Shown here: positions 1 to 6,483 of the stretch, piece by piece
How positions within the stretch are numbered: position 1 is the stretch's first letter
Layout of the letters: each line of letters starts with the position of its first letter
NCBI GenBank assembly: GCA_005879205.1
Contig: VBLD01000072.1
Span: 1 to 11,115 of the forward strand
Reading direction: 5' to 3'
Length of the DNA: 11,115 nt
DNA from: Deltaproteobacteria bacterium
GTDB lineage: Bacteria > Desulfobacterota > Binatia > DP-6
Translations under genes and position numbers: made by a program
The notes under the pieces: generated by a model
The model's database searches: none
The model's input: only the letters and a program-made list of their open reading frames with translations
What the model was told of the DNA's origin: nothing

Positions 1-1
1 G

Positions 2-655
2 GTCGCCGCCGCGCGCCAGTTCATCGTGACGCATCCCCTGCCCCACGTCCAGTTCCGTCTGGCGGGCGGGTTCGTCGGCATCATGGCCGCCGTCTACGAC
101 GAGATCGTCCGCAGCCAGGCTCGCATGACGGCGGCGTCGTTCCTGGTCATCTTCCTGGTGCTCGTGCCGACCTACCGCTCGGTGACGGCGGCGGCGCTCC
201 TGGTCATCTTCCTGGTGCTCGTGCCGACCTACCGCTCGGTGACGGCGGCGGCGCTGCTCGTCGTTCCCCTGATACTCGCGAACCTGATCGTCAACGCCTA
301 CATGTCGGCGCGCGGCATCGGGCTCGACCTGAACACCCTGCCGGTGATCGGGGTCGGGGTCGGCTTCGGCATCGACTACGGCATCTACATCCTGAGCCGC
401 GTCGCCGAGGCCACGCGCGGCGGGGCATCGCTCGAGGCCGCCGTGCACGAGGCCCTCCGGCACGCCGGGCGGACGGTCGCCTTCACCGCGCTCACGATGA
501 CCGCGGGCATGCTTTGCTTCACGGCGACGGCGCTTCGCTTCGTAGGCGAGATGGCCGCGCTGCTGGCGCTCTGGATGGTGAGCAGCGCGGCGACGGCGCT
601 GGTGGTGTTGCCGGCGCTGCTGGTGGTGATCCGGCCGCGCTTTCTCGCGCGCTGA
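2..655 (+). CDS. RND/MMPL-family exporter, C-terminal half (5' truncated by window)
   Basis: The frame is open from base 2, so the gene begins upstream; the GTG at 26 is internal, because family-like sequence (AARQF) precedes it. The visible 217 residues match the last membrane domain of RND/MMPL transporters: the end of the second periplasmic loop (FRLAGGFVGIMAAVYDEI), a hydrophobic helix ending in TYRS, then LNTLPVIGVGVGFGIDYGIY with the GxDY motif, then ESxLEAAVHEAL-type and GRTVAFTALTMTAG segments, and a final helix ending VLPALLVVIRPRF. Such proteins use proton motive force to export lipids, hopanoids or drugs from the inner membrane; the substrate cannot be told. A 57-bp exact tandem duplication doubles the helix before TYRS (separate entry). 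The stop lies 3 bp from the convergent pilin gene, so this is an operon end. Confidence 0.9.
   Translation, partial: VAAARQFIVTHPLPHVQFRLAGGFVGIMAAVYDEIVRSQARMTAASFLVIFLVLVPTYRSVTAAALLVIFLVLVPTYRSVTAAALLVVPLILANLIVNAYMSARGIGLDLNTLPVIGVGVGFGIDYGIYILSRVAEATRGGASLEAAVHEALRHAGRTVAFTALTMTAGMLCFTATALRFVGEMAALLALWMVSSAATALVVLPALLVVIRPRFLAR
141..255 (+). repeat. Exact 57-bp in-frame tandem duplication inside the RND gene
   Basis: Bases 141-198 recur unchanged at 198-255, a period of 57 bp, so 19 residues (LVIFLVLVPTYRSVTAAAL) occur twice in succession. The reading frame is kept. In RND proteins this segment is normally present once, as a transmembrane helix followed by a short basic loop. The copies do not differ, so the event is recent or is an assembly artefact. 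Confidence 0.95.
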
Positions 656-658
656 GGC

Positions 659-832
659 TCAGCTCGCGGCGTTCTGGAGCGTGGTCGCGGCCTGGTTCCA
701 GAGCGACGTGATGTTGGTGCCGACGAGCTGGACGGCCGCGATGACCGCGATCGTGATTACGGCGAGCGCAATCGCGTACTCGGCGAGATCCTGTCCGCGC
801 TCATCGCGAATCATCCGCCCGGCGAGTTTCAT
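659..832 (-). CDS. Flp/Fap-type pilin, second copy
   Basis: A small class III (Flp) type IVb prepilin, the subunit of Tad pili used in surface attachment. The prepilin-peptidase site is clear: a basic leader ending RDERG, then QDLAEYAIAL with Glu at +5 and Tyr at +6, followed by one long hydrophobic helix and a short polar tail ending LQNAAS. I start it at the ATG at 832 because GAGGA lies 5 bp upstream and the leader is then 13 residues, exactly as in its twin at 853-1026; an in-frame ATG at 844 has no ribosome site. The mature part (44 residues) matches its twin at 40 positions. The gene starts 20 bp after the twin's stop, so the two are probably co-transcribed. No Tad assembly genes (tadA, tadB, cpaB, rcpA) are in the window. 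Confidence 0.9.
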   Translation of the reverse strand: MKLAGRMIRDERGQDLAEYAIALAVITIAVIAAVQLVGTNITSLWNQAATTLQNAAS

Positions 833-852
833 CGCGGTCCTCATGGTCAGGC

Positions 853-1026
853 TCAGCTCGCCGCGTTCTGCAGCGTGCCTGCCGCCTGGTTCCAGAGCGT
901 CGTGACCCGCGTGCCGACCAGCTGCACCGCTGCGATCACCGCGATCGTGATCACCGCGAGCGCGATCGCATACTCCGCGAGGTCCTGCCCGTGCTCATCT
1001 CGAATCAACCGCTTTACGAATGTCAT
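853..1026 (-). CDS. Flp/Fap-type pilin, first copy (57 aa)
   Basis: This 57-residue prepilin begins MTFVKRLIRDEHG, followed by the cleavage site and QDLAEYAIALAVITIAVIAA, then a tail ending LWNQAAGTLQNAAS. AGGGG lies 7 bp upstream of the ATG, a good ribosome site. The mature protein has 44 residues and is nearly the same as the copy immediately downstream; the differences (Asn/Arg, Ile/Val, Ser/Thr, Thr/Gly) all fall in the C-terminal third. The leader differs more than the mature part, except around the cleavage site. It is short enough to be missed by gene callers. It is the promoter-proximal gene of the pair; I see no convincing -35/-10 pair in the 290 bp upstream. Confidence 0.88.
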   Translation of the reverse strand: MTFVKRLIRDEHGQDLAEYAIALAVITIAVIAAVQLVGTRVTTLWNQAAGTLQNAAS

Positions 1027-1270
1027 GTGTCAGCCCCTTTTTCTGGGTCAACCGTTCTCGAGCGTCTGAGTGACGCCCGCCCCCCGGGAACCCGCGACCG
1101 AGAGAAGCAAGGGCGATGCCGTGCGCGGACGGCGCCGGTTCGCCCGGTTGCCCATACGGATCAAGGCTTCCGCTTCCTGGCCGGGCTGGTGGACCGTTAC
1201 GATCCTGACGGTACCGGCACATGAGCCGCCATTGCCGGCAAGAGCTGCCGAGTCCCGATCACGGTCACGG

Positions 1271-1299
1271 TTGTCGCTGCGCGCGTTTTGCACTAGCCT
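1271..1299 (+). promoter_or_regulatory. Possible sigma70-type promoter for the GT-C/TPR gene
   Basis: TTGTCG (1271-1276) and TAGCCT (1294-1299) are separated by exactly 17 bp and lie 18 bp before the ATG at 1318. The leader would be very short and there is no clear ribosome site. The rest of 1027-1317, between divergent genes, shows no gene or other obvious element. Confidence 0.4.
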
Positions 1300-1317
1300 C
1301 CCGCCCCGCCCGAAGCC

Positions 1318-3378
1318 ATGGCCCGGCCGACCCGCTCGTCTACGAATCATCGGTCGCGAGCCGCGCCGGACGGGCGGCGCCGGGAGGCGGCGCCGGTAGC
1401 CGCATGCCGCCCAGCCGTCGCCGGCGGTAGCGCGGCACCCGCGCTGGCCCTCGTTCTCCTCGTCGTCGCGACGTACCTTCCCGCCCTCCGCGCCGGGTTC
1501 ATCTGGGACGACGATGCCTACGTCACCGCCAACGCGACGCTGCGGAGCTTCGACGGGCTCCGGCGCATCTGGCTCGAACCGGGCGCCGTCCCGCAGTACT
1601 ACCCGCTCACCTTCACGAGCCTCTGGCTGGATTACCATCTCTGGGGTCTCCACCCCCTCGGCTACCACCTCGTCAACGTGCTCCTGCACGCCGCCAACGC
1701 GATCCTCGTCTGGCTGGTCGGCCGCCGGCTGGCGCTGCCCGGCGCGTGGTTCGCGGCGGCGGTCTTCGCCGTCCACCCGGTGCAGGTCGAGTCCGTTGCC
1801 TGGGTCACCGAGCGGAAGAACGTGCTCTCGGGCGCGCTCTACCTCGCCGCCTTCCTCGCCTACCTGCGCGCCGCCGACGGCGCGCGTGTCGCCTACGGTC
1901 TGGCCCTCGGGCTCTTCGTCGGCGCGCTCCTGGCGAAGACGGTCACCTGCACGCTGCCGGCCATGCTCCTCCTCGTCCTCCGGTGGAAGCGCGAGCGCGT
2001 CGACGTCACGCGGCTTCTCCCCTTCTTCGCGCTCGGCGTGGCCTCCGGGCTCGTGACCACCTGGATGGAGACGCACCACGTCGGCGCGACGGGCGAGCTC
2101 TGGAGCCTCTCGCTCCTCGAGCGCTGCCTGGTCGCCGGACGCGTCCTCTGGTTCTACGCCGCCAAGCTGGTCTGGCCGTATCCGCTCGCCTTCATCTACG
2201 CGCGCTGGCATGTGGACGCCGCCGTCTGGTGGCAGTACCTGTTTCCCCTCGCGGCGGCCGGCGTGGTGGCGGCTCTCTACGTCGTCCGGCGCCGGTTCGG
2301 GAGCGGCCCGCTCGTCGCCGTGCTCTGCTACGCCGCCACGCTCGCGCCCGCGCTCGGGTTCATCAACGTGTACCCGATGCGCTACTCCTTCGTGGCCGAC
2401 CACTTCCAGTACCTGGCGGGCCTGCCGCTCATCGCCCTCGCCGCGGCGGCCGGCGCGACGCGCCTGCCGCGGCCGCGAGAGCTCGGCGGCGCCGTGGTCA
2501 TCGCTCTCGGCATACTCGCGTGGCGGCAGACCCTCGTCTATCGCGACGCGGAGACGGTCTGGCGCGACACGCTCGCCAAGGATCCCGATTCCTCGATGGC
2601 GCACATCAACCTCGGGCTGCTGCTGTCCGACAGCGGCCGGGGCCCGGAGGCGATCGGCCACTTCCGGGAGGCGCTGCGCATCGACCCGCAGGATGGCGAG
2701 GCGCACGACGACCTCGGCAATGCGCTCGCGGCGCAGGGCAAGATCGACGAGGCGATCGCCGAGTACGGGACGGCCCTCGGCATGAAGGGGGACCACGCCC
2801 TGGTGCACAACAACCTGGGCAACGCGCTCGCCACGCGCGGACGGCTCGCGGACGCCGCCGCCCACTACCGCGAGGCGATCCGCGAGCGGCCCCGCTATGC
2901 CGAGCCCCACAGCAACCTCGGTAACGTGCTGGCCGCGACGGAGCGGCTCTCCGAGGCCACGGCCGAGTACCAGGCCGCGCTCCGCCTCGACCCGGACTAC
3001 ACCGACGCGCACGCGAACCTCGCCACCGTGCTCGCGTCCCAGGGCGACGTCGACGGCGCGATCCTCCACTACCAGGCGGCGCTCGCCTCGAGACCGCACT
3101 CCGCCCAGATACACTTCGAGCTGGCGACGGCCCTGGCGGCACGCGCGCGCACGGCCGAGGCGATCACGCACTATCGCGAGGCGCTCCGCCTGCGTCCCGA
3201 TTGGCCGCAGGCGCTCGACGGTCTCGCGGCGAGCCATGCGGCGGCCGGGCAATGGGACGCCGCCGTCGCCACCGCCGAGCGTGCCCTCCAGGTGGCGACG
3301 GCCACAGGCGACAGCGACGCCGCAGCGGCGATCCGCGAGCGGCTCGCACGCTACCGCGCGCGCGGCGTGGAGCCGTAG
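1318..3378 (+). CDS. TMTC-like GT-C membrane protein with C-terminal TPR repeats
   Basis: 686 residues in two halves. Residues about 40-415 are a polytopic membrane domain. Its first loop carries an acidic motif (GFIWDDDAYVTAN, Asp64-66) followed by YYPLTFTS (from 94), GYHLVNVLLHA and HPVQVESVAWVTERKN (from 153). This order matches the GT-C region of eukaryotic TMTC1-4 O-mannosyltransferases (FDD...YRPLT...HPVHTEAV) and many uncharacterised bacterial TPR proteins. In GT-C enzymes the loop-1 acidic residues bind metal or the acceptor. Residues about 425-680 hold seven to eight 34-residue TPRs (for example AHINLGLLLSDSG, VHNNLGNALATRG) that probably bind protein partners. A periplasm-facing glycosyltransferase using a polyprenyl-phosphate sugar is inferred; donor and acceptor are unknown. 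A promoter-like pair lies just upstream. The neighbours do not form an obvious operon with it. Confidence 0.85.
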   Translation: MARPTRSSTNHRSRAAPDGRRREAAPVAACRPAVAGGSAAPALALVLLVVATYLPALRAGFIWDDDAYVTANATLRSFDGLRRIWLEPGAVPQYYPLTFTSLWLDYHLWGLHPLGYHLVNVLLHAANAILVWLVGRRLALPGAWFAAAVFAVHPVQVESVAWVTERKNVLSGALYLAAFLAYLRAADGARVAYGLALGLFVGALLAKTVTCTLPAMLLLVLRWKRERVDVTRLLPFFALGVASGLVTTWMETHHVGATGELWSLSLLERCLVAGRVLWFYAAKLVWPYPLAFIYARWHVDAAVWWQYLFPLAAAGVVAALYVVRRRFGSGPLVAVLCYAATLAPALGFINVYPMRYSFVADHFQYLAGLPLIALAAAAGATRLPRPRELGGAVVIALGILAWRQTLVYRDAETVWRDTLAKDPDSSMAHINLGLLLSDSGRGPEAIGHFREALRIDPQDGEAHDDLGNALAAQGKIDEAIAEYGTALGMKGDHALVHNNLGNALATRGRLADAAAHYREAIRERPRYAEPHSNLGNVLAATERLSEATAEYQAALRLDPDYTDAHANLATVLASQGDVDGAILHYQAALASRPHSAQIHFELATALAARARTAEAITHYREALRLRPDWPQALDGLAASHAAAGQWDAAVATAERALQVATATGDSDAAAAIRERLARYRARGVEP

Positions 3379-3412
3379 CCTTCACCACCACGCCGGCGCC
3401 CTGAGCGGCTCG

Positions 3413-3932
3413 CCGCTCTACGGGAATTCCCCTAGTCTCGTGCGGGGACGCATCGTGACCCTGAATTTCATGTACGCACGATGCCAGAACAGGTCGGGAC
3501 ATCTTCATGTATTCGATCACGCTCAAGCCCGAGGGGGACACGGCCGCGGTGCTGAAGAGATATGCCGCCACCCACGGCGTGAAGCCGGGCTGGCTGTTCC
3601 TCACCGGCGGCCGCGACGACGTCGAGACGCTCCGCCGCCGGCTCGGCTTCGTCGATCCCGACCCGGCCGTCGACGCGGACACCTCGCAGCACATCGGCGT
3701 GGTCCTCTACGGGAACGACGCGCTCGACCGTTGGGCGGCGTGCCCGGCGCTCACAGATCCGGACGAGATCGCGAAGTACGTCCTCTGGATGGACGGCGGG
3801 AAAGTCGCGGGGATGAGGATCGACGCGTCGGTCGATCGGGTCAGTCGACCGGGACGCGCCCGCCGATGGCGACCATGCGGAGCTGCCCCGTCGGCTCGCG
3901 CAGCTCGACCCCTTCCGCGCCGATGCGCGTGA
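3413..3932 (+). pseudogene. SCO1/SenC-family copper chaperone, frameshifted with internal deletion
   Basis: Two pieces of an SCO (thioredoxin-fold, cytochrome oxidase copper chaperone) protein sit in different frames. The first, about 3413-3484, reads SLVRGRIVTLNFMYARC, ending at the first Cys of the family's C-x3-C copper site; four residues on there is Ser, not Cys. The second, from about 3492, reads GRDIFMYSITLKPEGDT, continues through GWLFLTGGRDDVETLRRRLG, and contains DTSQHIG with the copper-ligand His. In intact relatives the Cys and FMYS are nearly 30 residues apart; here they are about 7, so roughly 62-65 bp with the second Cys are missing. Homology fades after VLWMD (about 3792), and the frame then runs to 3932, overlapping the convergent gene at 3841. 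A product from the ATG at 3507 would lack the active site. Sequencing error alone cannot easily explain a deletion of this size. Confidence 0.78.
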
Positions 3933-4689
3933 TTCGCCGCTCGCCGAGCTGCGCGCCCTCGGTCAGCGTGATCGTCTCGGTCGGCGTGCGGAACATCGCC
4001 TGACGAACACCACCGACGAGGCTCACGCCCTCGATGGTGGCCATCGCCGGCGGAGGCGGCTCCGGCACGACGGCGGCTCGGGGAGCAGGCGCCTCGGTCT
4101 CCGCGACCTTCCGATCGTCGGCCGCCGCGTGCCTCGCAGGCGCCTCGCCGACGACCGATCCGATGTGCGATTCGGTGCGCGCCGGAGACGGTGCCGAGGG
4201 CGAGCGGCGCAACGGAATGCCGATGAGGAACAGCGCGCCCAGCGCCGCACCGGCGACGGTCGCCTTGCGGAGCCAGGGGTGCCGGGCGGGATTGGCCGGC
4301 GGCCGACCGCGATCGAGCGCGACTCGAAAGCTGAGTGCGGCCTCCCACCGGGGATGCTCGGCGCGAGCCGACGCGACCCAGCCACCTGGCATAGTCGGCG
4401 GCAGCACGCTGATGGCCGGCACCGGGCGCGGCGGCGACGCAACCACGGGAAGGTGCGGCACGCCGTCCGGCGCCTGCATCACGAGCTCGCGCCGCGGCCG
4501 ATAGCGAACCTTCCGCTCCTCGGCGAAGGCGAGGATGATCTTCAGTGCCAGACGGTTGGGCTCGCCCCGGCCCGATTCCCACTTGGAGATCGTCGACGGC
4601 GCCCAGCCGAGCGCGTGGCCGAACTCCGCCTGCGTCATGCCGAGCGCCTGGCGAATGGCGCGGATGATGTCCTGCGGTCGGTCGTCCAC
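3841..4689 (-). CDS. XRE-family HTH protein with one membrane helix and GspC/PilP-like C-terminus
   Basis: 282 residues. Residues 5-60 form a Cro/C1-type helix-turn-helix (IRQALGMTQAEFGHALGW, then STISKWESGRGEP, typical of recognition helix and following turn). A Pro-rich linker follows, then a single hydrophobic helix at about 143-159 flanked by Arg/Lys, an Ala/Pro-rich spacer, and a C-terminal domain at about 218-282 (EGVSLVGGVRQAMF, LGERRITRIGAEGVELRE) that resembles the GspC/PilP homology region of type II secretion and type IV pilus proteins. The plan, cytoplasmic HTH, one helix, periplasmic beta domain, is like RodZ. It could be a membrane-bound regulator or a scaffold. The start is a GTG at 4689 chosen by HTH position; no good ribosome site is seen. 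Its 3' end overlaps the SCO remnant. A repeat cluster at 4764-4812 lies upstream. Confidence 0.8.
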   Translation of the reverse strand: MDDRPQDIIRAIRQALGMTQAEFGHALGWAPSTISKWESGRGEPNRLALKIILAFAEERKVRYRPRRELVMQAPDGVPHLPVVASPPRPVPAISVLPPTMPGGWVASARAEHPRWEAALSFRVALDRGRPPANPARHPWLRKATVAGAALGALFLIGIPLRRSPSAPSPARTESHIGSVVGEAPARHAAADDRKVAETEAPAPRAAVVPEPPPPAMATIEGVSLVGGVRQAMFRTPTETITLTEGAQLGERRITRIGAEGVELREPTGQLRMVAIGGRVPVD

Positions 4690-4763
4690 GAGCAGAAGAA
4701 ACGAGCAACCTCCATGCCCGACGGATACGTGTCGTGCAAGCTCGCGATGGCCGCCCGCTGACG

Positions 4764-4812
4764 CTGAACGGTCAGGAAACCGTCCAGTTTCCGTTCAGGA
4801 ATGAACGGTCAG
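4764..4812. repeat. TGAACGG repeat cluster with inverted repeat, possible operator
   Basis: CTGAACGG (4764-4771) pairs with CCGTTCAG (4791-4798) as a perfect 8-bp inverted repeat, and TGAACGGTCAG at 4765-4775 recurs exactly at 4802-4812. GGAAAC (4775-4780) and GTTTCC (4787-4792) form a second nested repeat. The site lies between the stop of the Cys-rich gene and the start of the XRE gene. It could be an operator for the XRE protein or, less likely given the lack of a T-run, a terminator for the Cys-rich gene. Confidence 0.55.
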
Positions 4813-4813
4813 C

Positions 4814-5746
4814 TCAGAGATTCGGGCACTTCGCCACGCAGGCGGCGAAGGCCGTCCGGCAACTCACGGCGGCCGGGTTGGCGCATGCCGCCACGCAGGC
4901 GTCGTACGCAGCGCGAGCGACGGCGAGGCACGTCTGGTTGGCACCGCCGCACTGTCCGCCGGCGTTGATCCACTGCTTGTGACAGTCGCTGGTGCACGTG
5001 GCGCGGGTGCTGGCTCCGGCCGCGCTCGTACTCGTGCACTTGTTCCTCTTGGCCGCGCAGCCAGCCGCGCACGTCACGCCCTTCCCCGGCGCGAAGCAGT
5101 TGGTGAAGGCCGTGTCGTACTCGAGCTGGCATTCGGACGCACTCGCAGAGCCGAGGCAGATCTTCTTGTCGGCGGCGGCCTGCTTGAGGCACGCCGCGGT
5201 GCCCGGACTGAACGCGAGCACGAGCGTCGTCGTCGTGGTCGATGAATTGACCGTGGTCGTGGTGGTGGTCTTCGGATGAACCGGCGCGGTGCTCGTCGTC
5301 GTGGTGTGCTTCGGCGCCGTGGTCGCGGTCGTGCTGGTCGTCGTCGTGGTCGTGGTCGTCGGACGACTCGTGGTCGTCGTCGGACGCGTCGTCGTCGTGG
5401 TGCTCGTTTTCACCAGGGTGGTCGTGGTGGTCGTGGGACGCGGGCGGGTCGTGGTCGTCGTGTTCTTGGGCTTCGAGCAGGCGATCACGCAGGCGTCATA
5501 CTTGGCCCGCGCAGCGATGATGCACGCCGGGTCGCGGTTCACGCACTGCCCACCGTCGGCGCTCCACTGGTTCTGACAGCCGCTGACGCAGCCGGAATTG
5601 CCGCTCTTGGAATGACTTCCGGTCGAGGCGCGCACGGCGAAGCTCGCCAGCGCTATCGCCGCCATGGCGAGTGCACCCGCAGGCAGCATTCGGAACGACA
5701 GCCATCTTGCCGTGGTCTTCACCATGTTGGTCGGGTTCGTCGCCAT
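4814..5746 (-). CDS. Secreted Cys-rich protein with Thr-rich linker and duplicated six-Cys module
   Basis: 310 residues from the ATG at 5746. A signal peptide is visible (basic stretch, then hydrophobic core LPAGALAMAAIALASFAV at 21-38, cleavage near VRAS). Module A (53-90) has the pattern C-x3-C-x10-C-x6-C-x10-C-x3-C with QNQW, GGQC and YDAC. A linker of about 95 residues is mostly Thr with Arg, Pro and Ser. A middle Cys-rich part has different spacing (AACLKQAAADKKIC, ECQLEYDTAFTNC). Module B near the C-terminus repeats module A's Cys spacing exactly (HKQW, GGQC, YDAC), followed by CRTAFAACVAKC. The even, conserved cysteines suggest disulphides in an exported surface or cell-wall protein; I do not know its function. 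The frame extends to a GTG at 5788, inside a hairpin; the ATG at 5725 is also possible. No strong ribosome site decides it. Confidence 0.82.
   Translation of the reverse strand: MATNPTNMVKTTARWLSFRMLPAGALAMAAIALASFAVRASTGSHSKSGNSGCVSGCQNQWSADGGQCVNRDPACIIAARAKYDACVIACSKPKNTTTTTRPRPTTTTTTLVKTSTTTTTRPTTTTSRPTTTTTTTTSTTATTAPKHTTTTSTAPVHPKTTTTTTVNSSTTTTTLVLAFSPGTAACLKQAAADKKICLGSASASECQLEYDTAFTNCFAPGKGVTCAAGCAAKRNKCTSTSAAGASTRATCTSDCHKQWINAGGQCGGANQTCLAVARAAYDACVAACANPAAVSCRTAFAACVAKCPNL
5224..5470 (-). repeat. Low-complexity GTC/GTG tract encoding the Thr-rich linker
   Basis: On the plus strand the tract is a degenerate GTCGTCGTGGTCGTG repeat; on the coding strand it is runs of ACC and ACG Thr codons. 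Such tracts expand and contract by slippage, so linker length may vary between strains. The tract also makes spurious Val-rich open frames on the plus strand. Confidence 0.8.
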
Positions 5747-5769
5747 AGCGGCGGACCCGGTGAGCAAGA

Positions 5770-5791
5770 GCGGTGCCCTCGAAGGCACCGC
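5770..5791 (-). promoter_or_regulatory. Perfect 8-bp hairpin just before the Cys-rich gene
   Basis: GCGGTGCC (5770-5777) and GGCACCGC (5784-5791) pair around a 6-base loop, 23 bp upstream of the ATG at 5746. No T-run follows on either strand, so a standard intrinsic terminator is unlikely. It may be a leader structure in the Cys-rich transcript, or a boundary after the DUF1003 gene 83 bp upstream. Confidence 0.45.
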
Positions 5792-5849
5792 GAGTGCTTC
5801 GAAAACACGCGACGCTCCCGCGGGCGCCGCTGCACCGTTGCAACACGAT

Positions 5850-5873
5850 GCAATCGCGAGGGCAATCGCGAGG
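5850..5873. repeat. Exact 12-bp tandem repeat
   Basis: GCAATCGCGAGG occurs twice in direct succession, ending one base before the stop codon of the DUF1003 gene on its 3' side. It is non-coding as far as I can see. Confidence 0.85.
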
Positions 5874-5874
5874 A

Positions 5875-6387
5875 CTAGACCGACACGACCTTGCGGTGAA
5901 TGTCGTCGGTGAGCGCCTTGATGCCCTGGCTGAGCTGCTGTGTGAGCTGCGTCAGCCGCGTGTTCTGATCCAGAAGCTCGATGATCTGCGCGGCCTGCTT
6001 CGCTGCCAGCTCCTGTCGCTCGATGCTCGCCTGCGCGAGCGCTTCCCGGTGCTGCGCGTCCGCGTCGGCAAGCGCCTTGTCGCGATCTGCCTGCCGCGTC
6101 TGGGCGAGCAGGATCAGCGGGGCCGCGTAGGCCGCCTGCAGGCTGAAGGCGAGGTTCAGCAGGATGAACGGATAGACGTCGAAGTGGGTGAGACCGACGA
6201 CGTTGAGCAGGATCCAGATTCCCACGAGGACCGTCTGCACGATGAGAAAGGTCGGCGTCCCGAAGAAGCGGGCGAAGCGCTCGGCTCTGACCCCGAACCA
6301 GTCGTCGCCGAACGCCGACGATAGATGCGCGTGGGGTGCGTGAAATCGGAAATGGTGGCGGGATACCGCCTGTGCGTCGCTTCGCAT
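5875..6387 (-). CDS. DUF1003 family membrane protein
   Basis: 170 residues from the ATG at 6387, chosen because GGAGGT (6395-6400) lies 7 bp before it; the frame runs further to 6474, but that extension is Arg/Pro-rich and unlike the family. Family signatures are clear: FARFFGTPTFLIVQT, then VGIWILLNVVG, then FDVYPFILLNLAFSLQAAYA followed by PLILLAQTRQADRDK. There are two membrane helices, at roughly residues 45-65 and 75-95, and then a long soluble helical tail (about 100-165: HREALAQASIERQELAAKQ, LLDQNTRLTQLTQQLSQGI) that should form a coiled coil. The family is widespread and its function is unknown. It is divergent from the cytochrome gene at 6524, with 136 bp between them, and lies upstream of the Cys-rich gene on the same strand. 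Confidence 0.92.
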   Translation of the reverse strand: MRSDAQAVSRHHFRFHAPHAHLSSAFGDDWFGVRAERFARFFGTPTFLIVQTVLVGIWILLNVVGLTHFDVYPFILLNLAFSLQAAYAAPLILLAQTRQADRDKALADADAQHREALAQASIERQELAAKQAAQIIELLDQNTRLTQLTQQLSQGIKALTDDIHRKVVSV

Positions 6388-6483
6388 GAGCCCGACCTCC
6401 GCTGGCATGGGTTGTGACCGGGGGCGCGCGGTCCTACGACGCGTCCGTTTGCCTGCCGGCGACGGCGGCGTCAACCCGAATCA

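Noticed and set aside
1746..2924. A 392-codon plus-strand frame inside the GT-C/TPR gene
   Set aside because: Arg/Pro-rich composition and out-of-frame overlap with a clear protein; shadow frame.
1048..3252. A 734-codon open frame on the minus strand
   Set aside because: It is exactly antisense to the GT-C/TPR gene, is dominated by Arg/Glu/Gly/Val, has no domain or ribosome site, and is the expected shadow of a GC-rich gene.
3403..3418. Hairpin GAGCGG-CTCG-CCGCTC after the TPR gene as a terminator
   Set aside because: No T-run follows and it lies at the edge of the SCO homology; a 6-bp GC stem is common in such DNA.
5224..5470. Repeat tract considered as a CRISPR array
   Set aside because: No fixed repeat-spacer structure; it is a degenerate trinucleotide tract in coding sequence.
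5289..5576. Val-rich open frame on the plus strand
   Set aside because: It arises from the complement of the ACC/ACG Thr-codon tract and has no other support.
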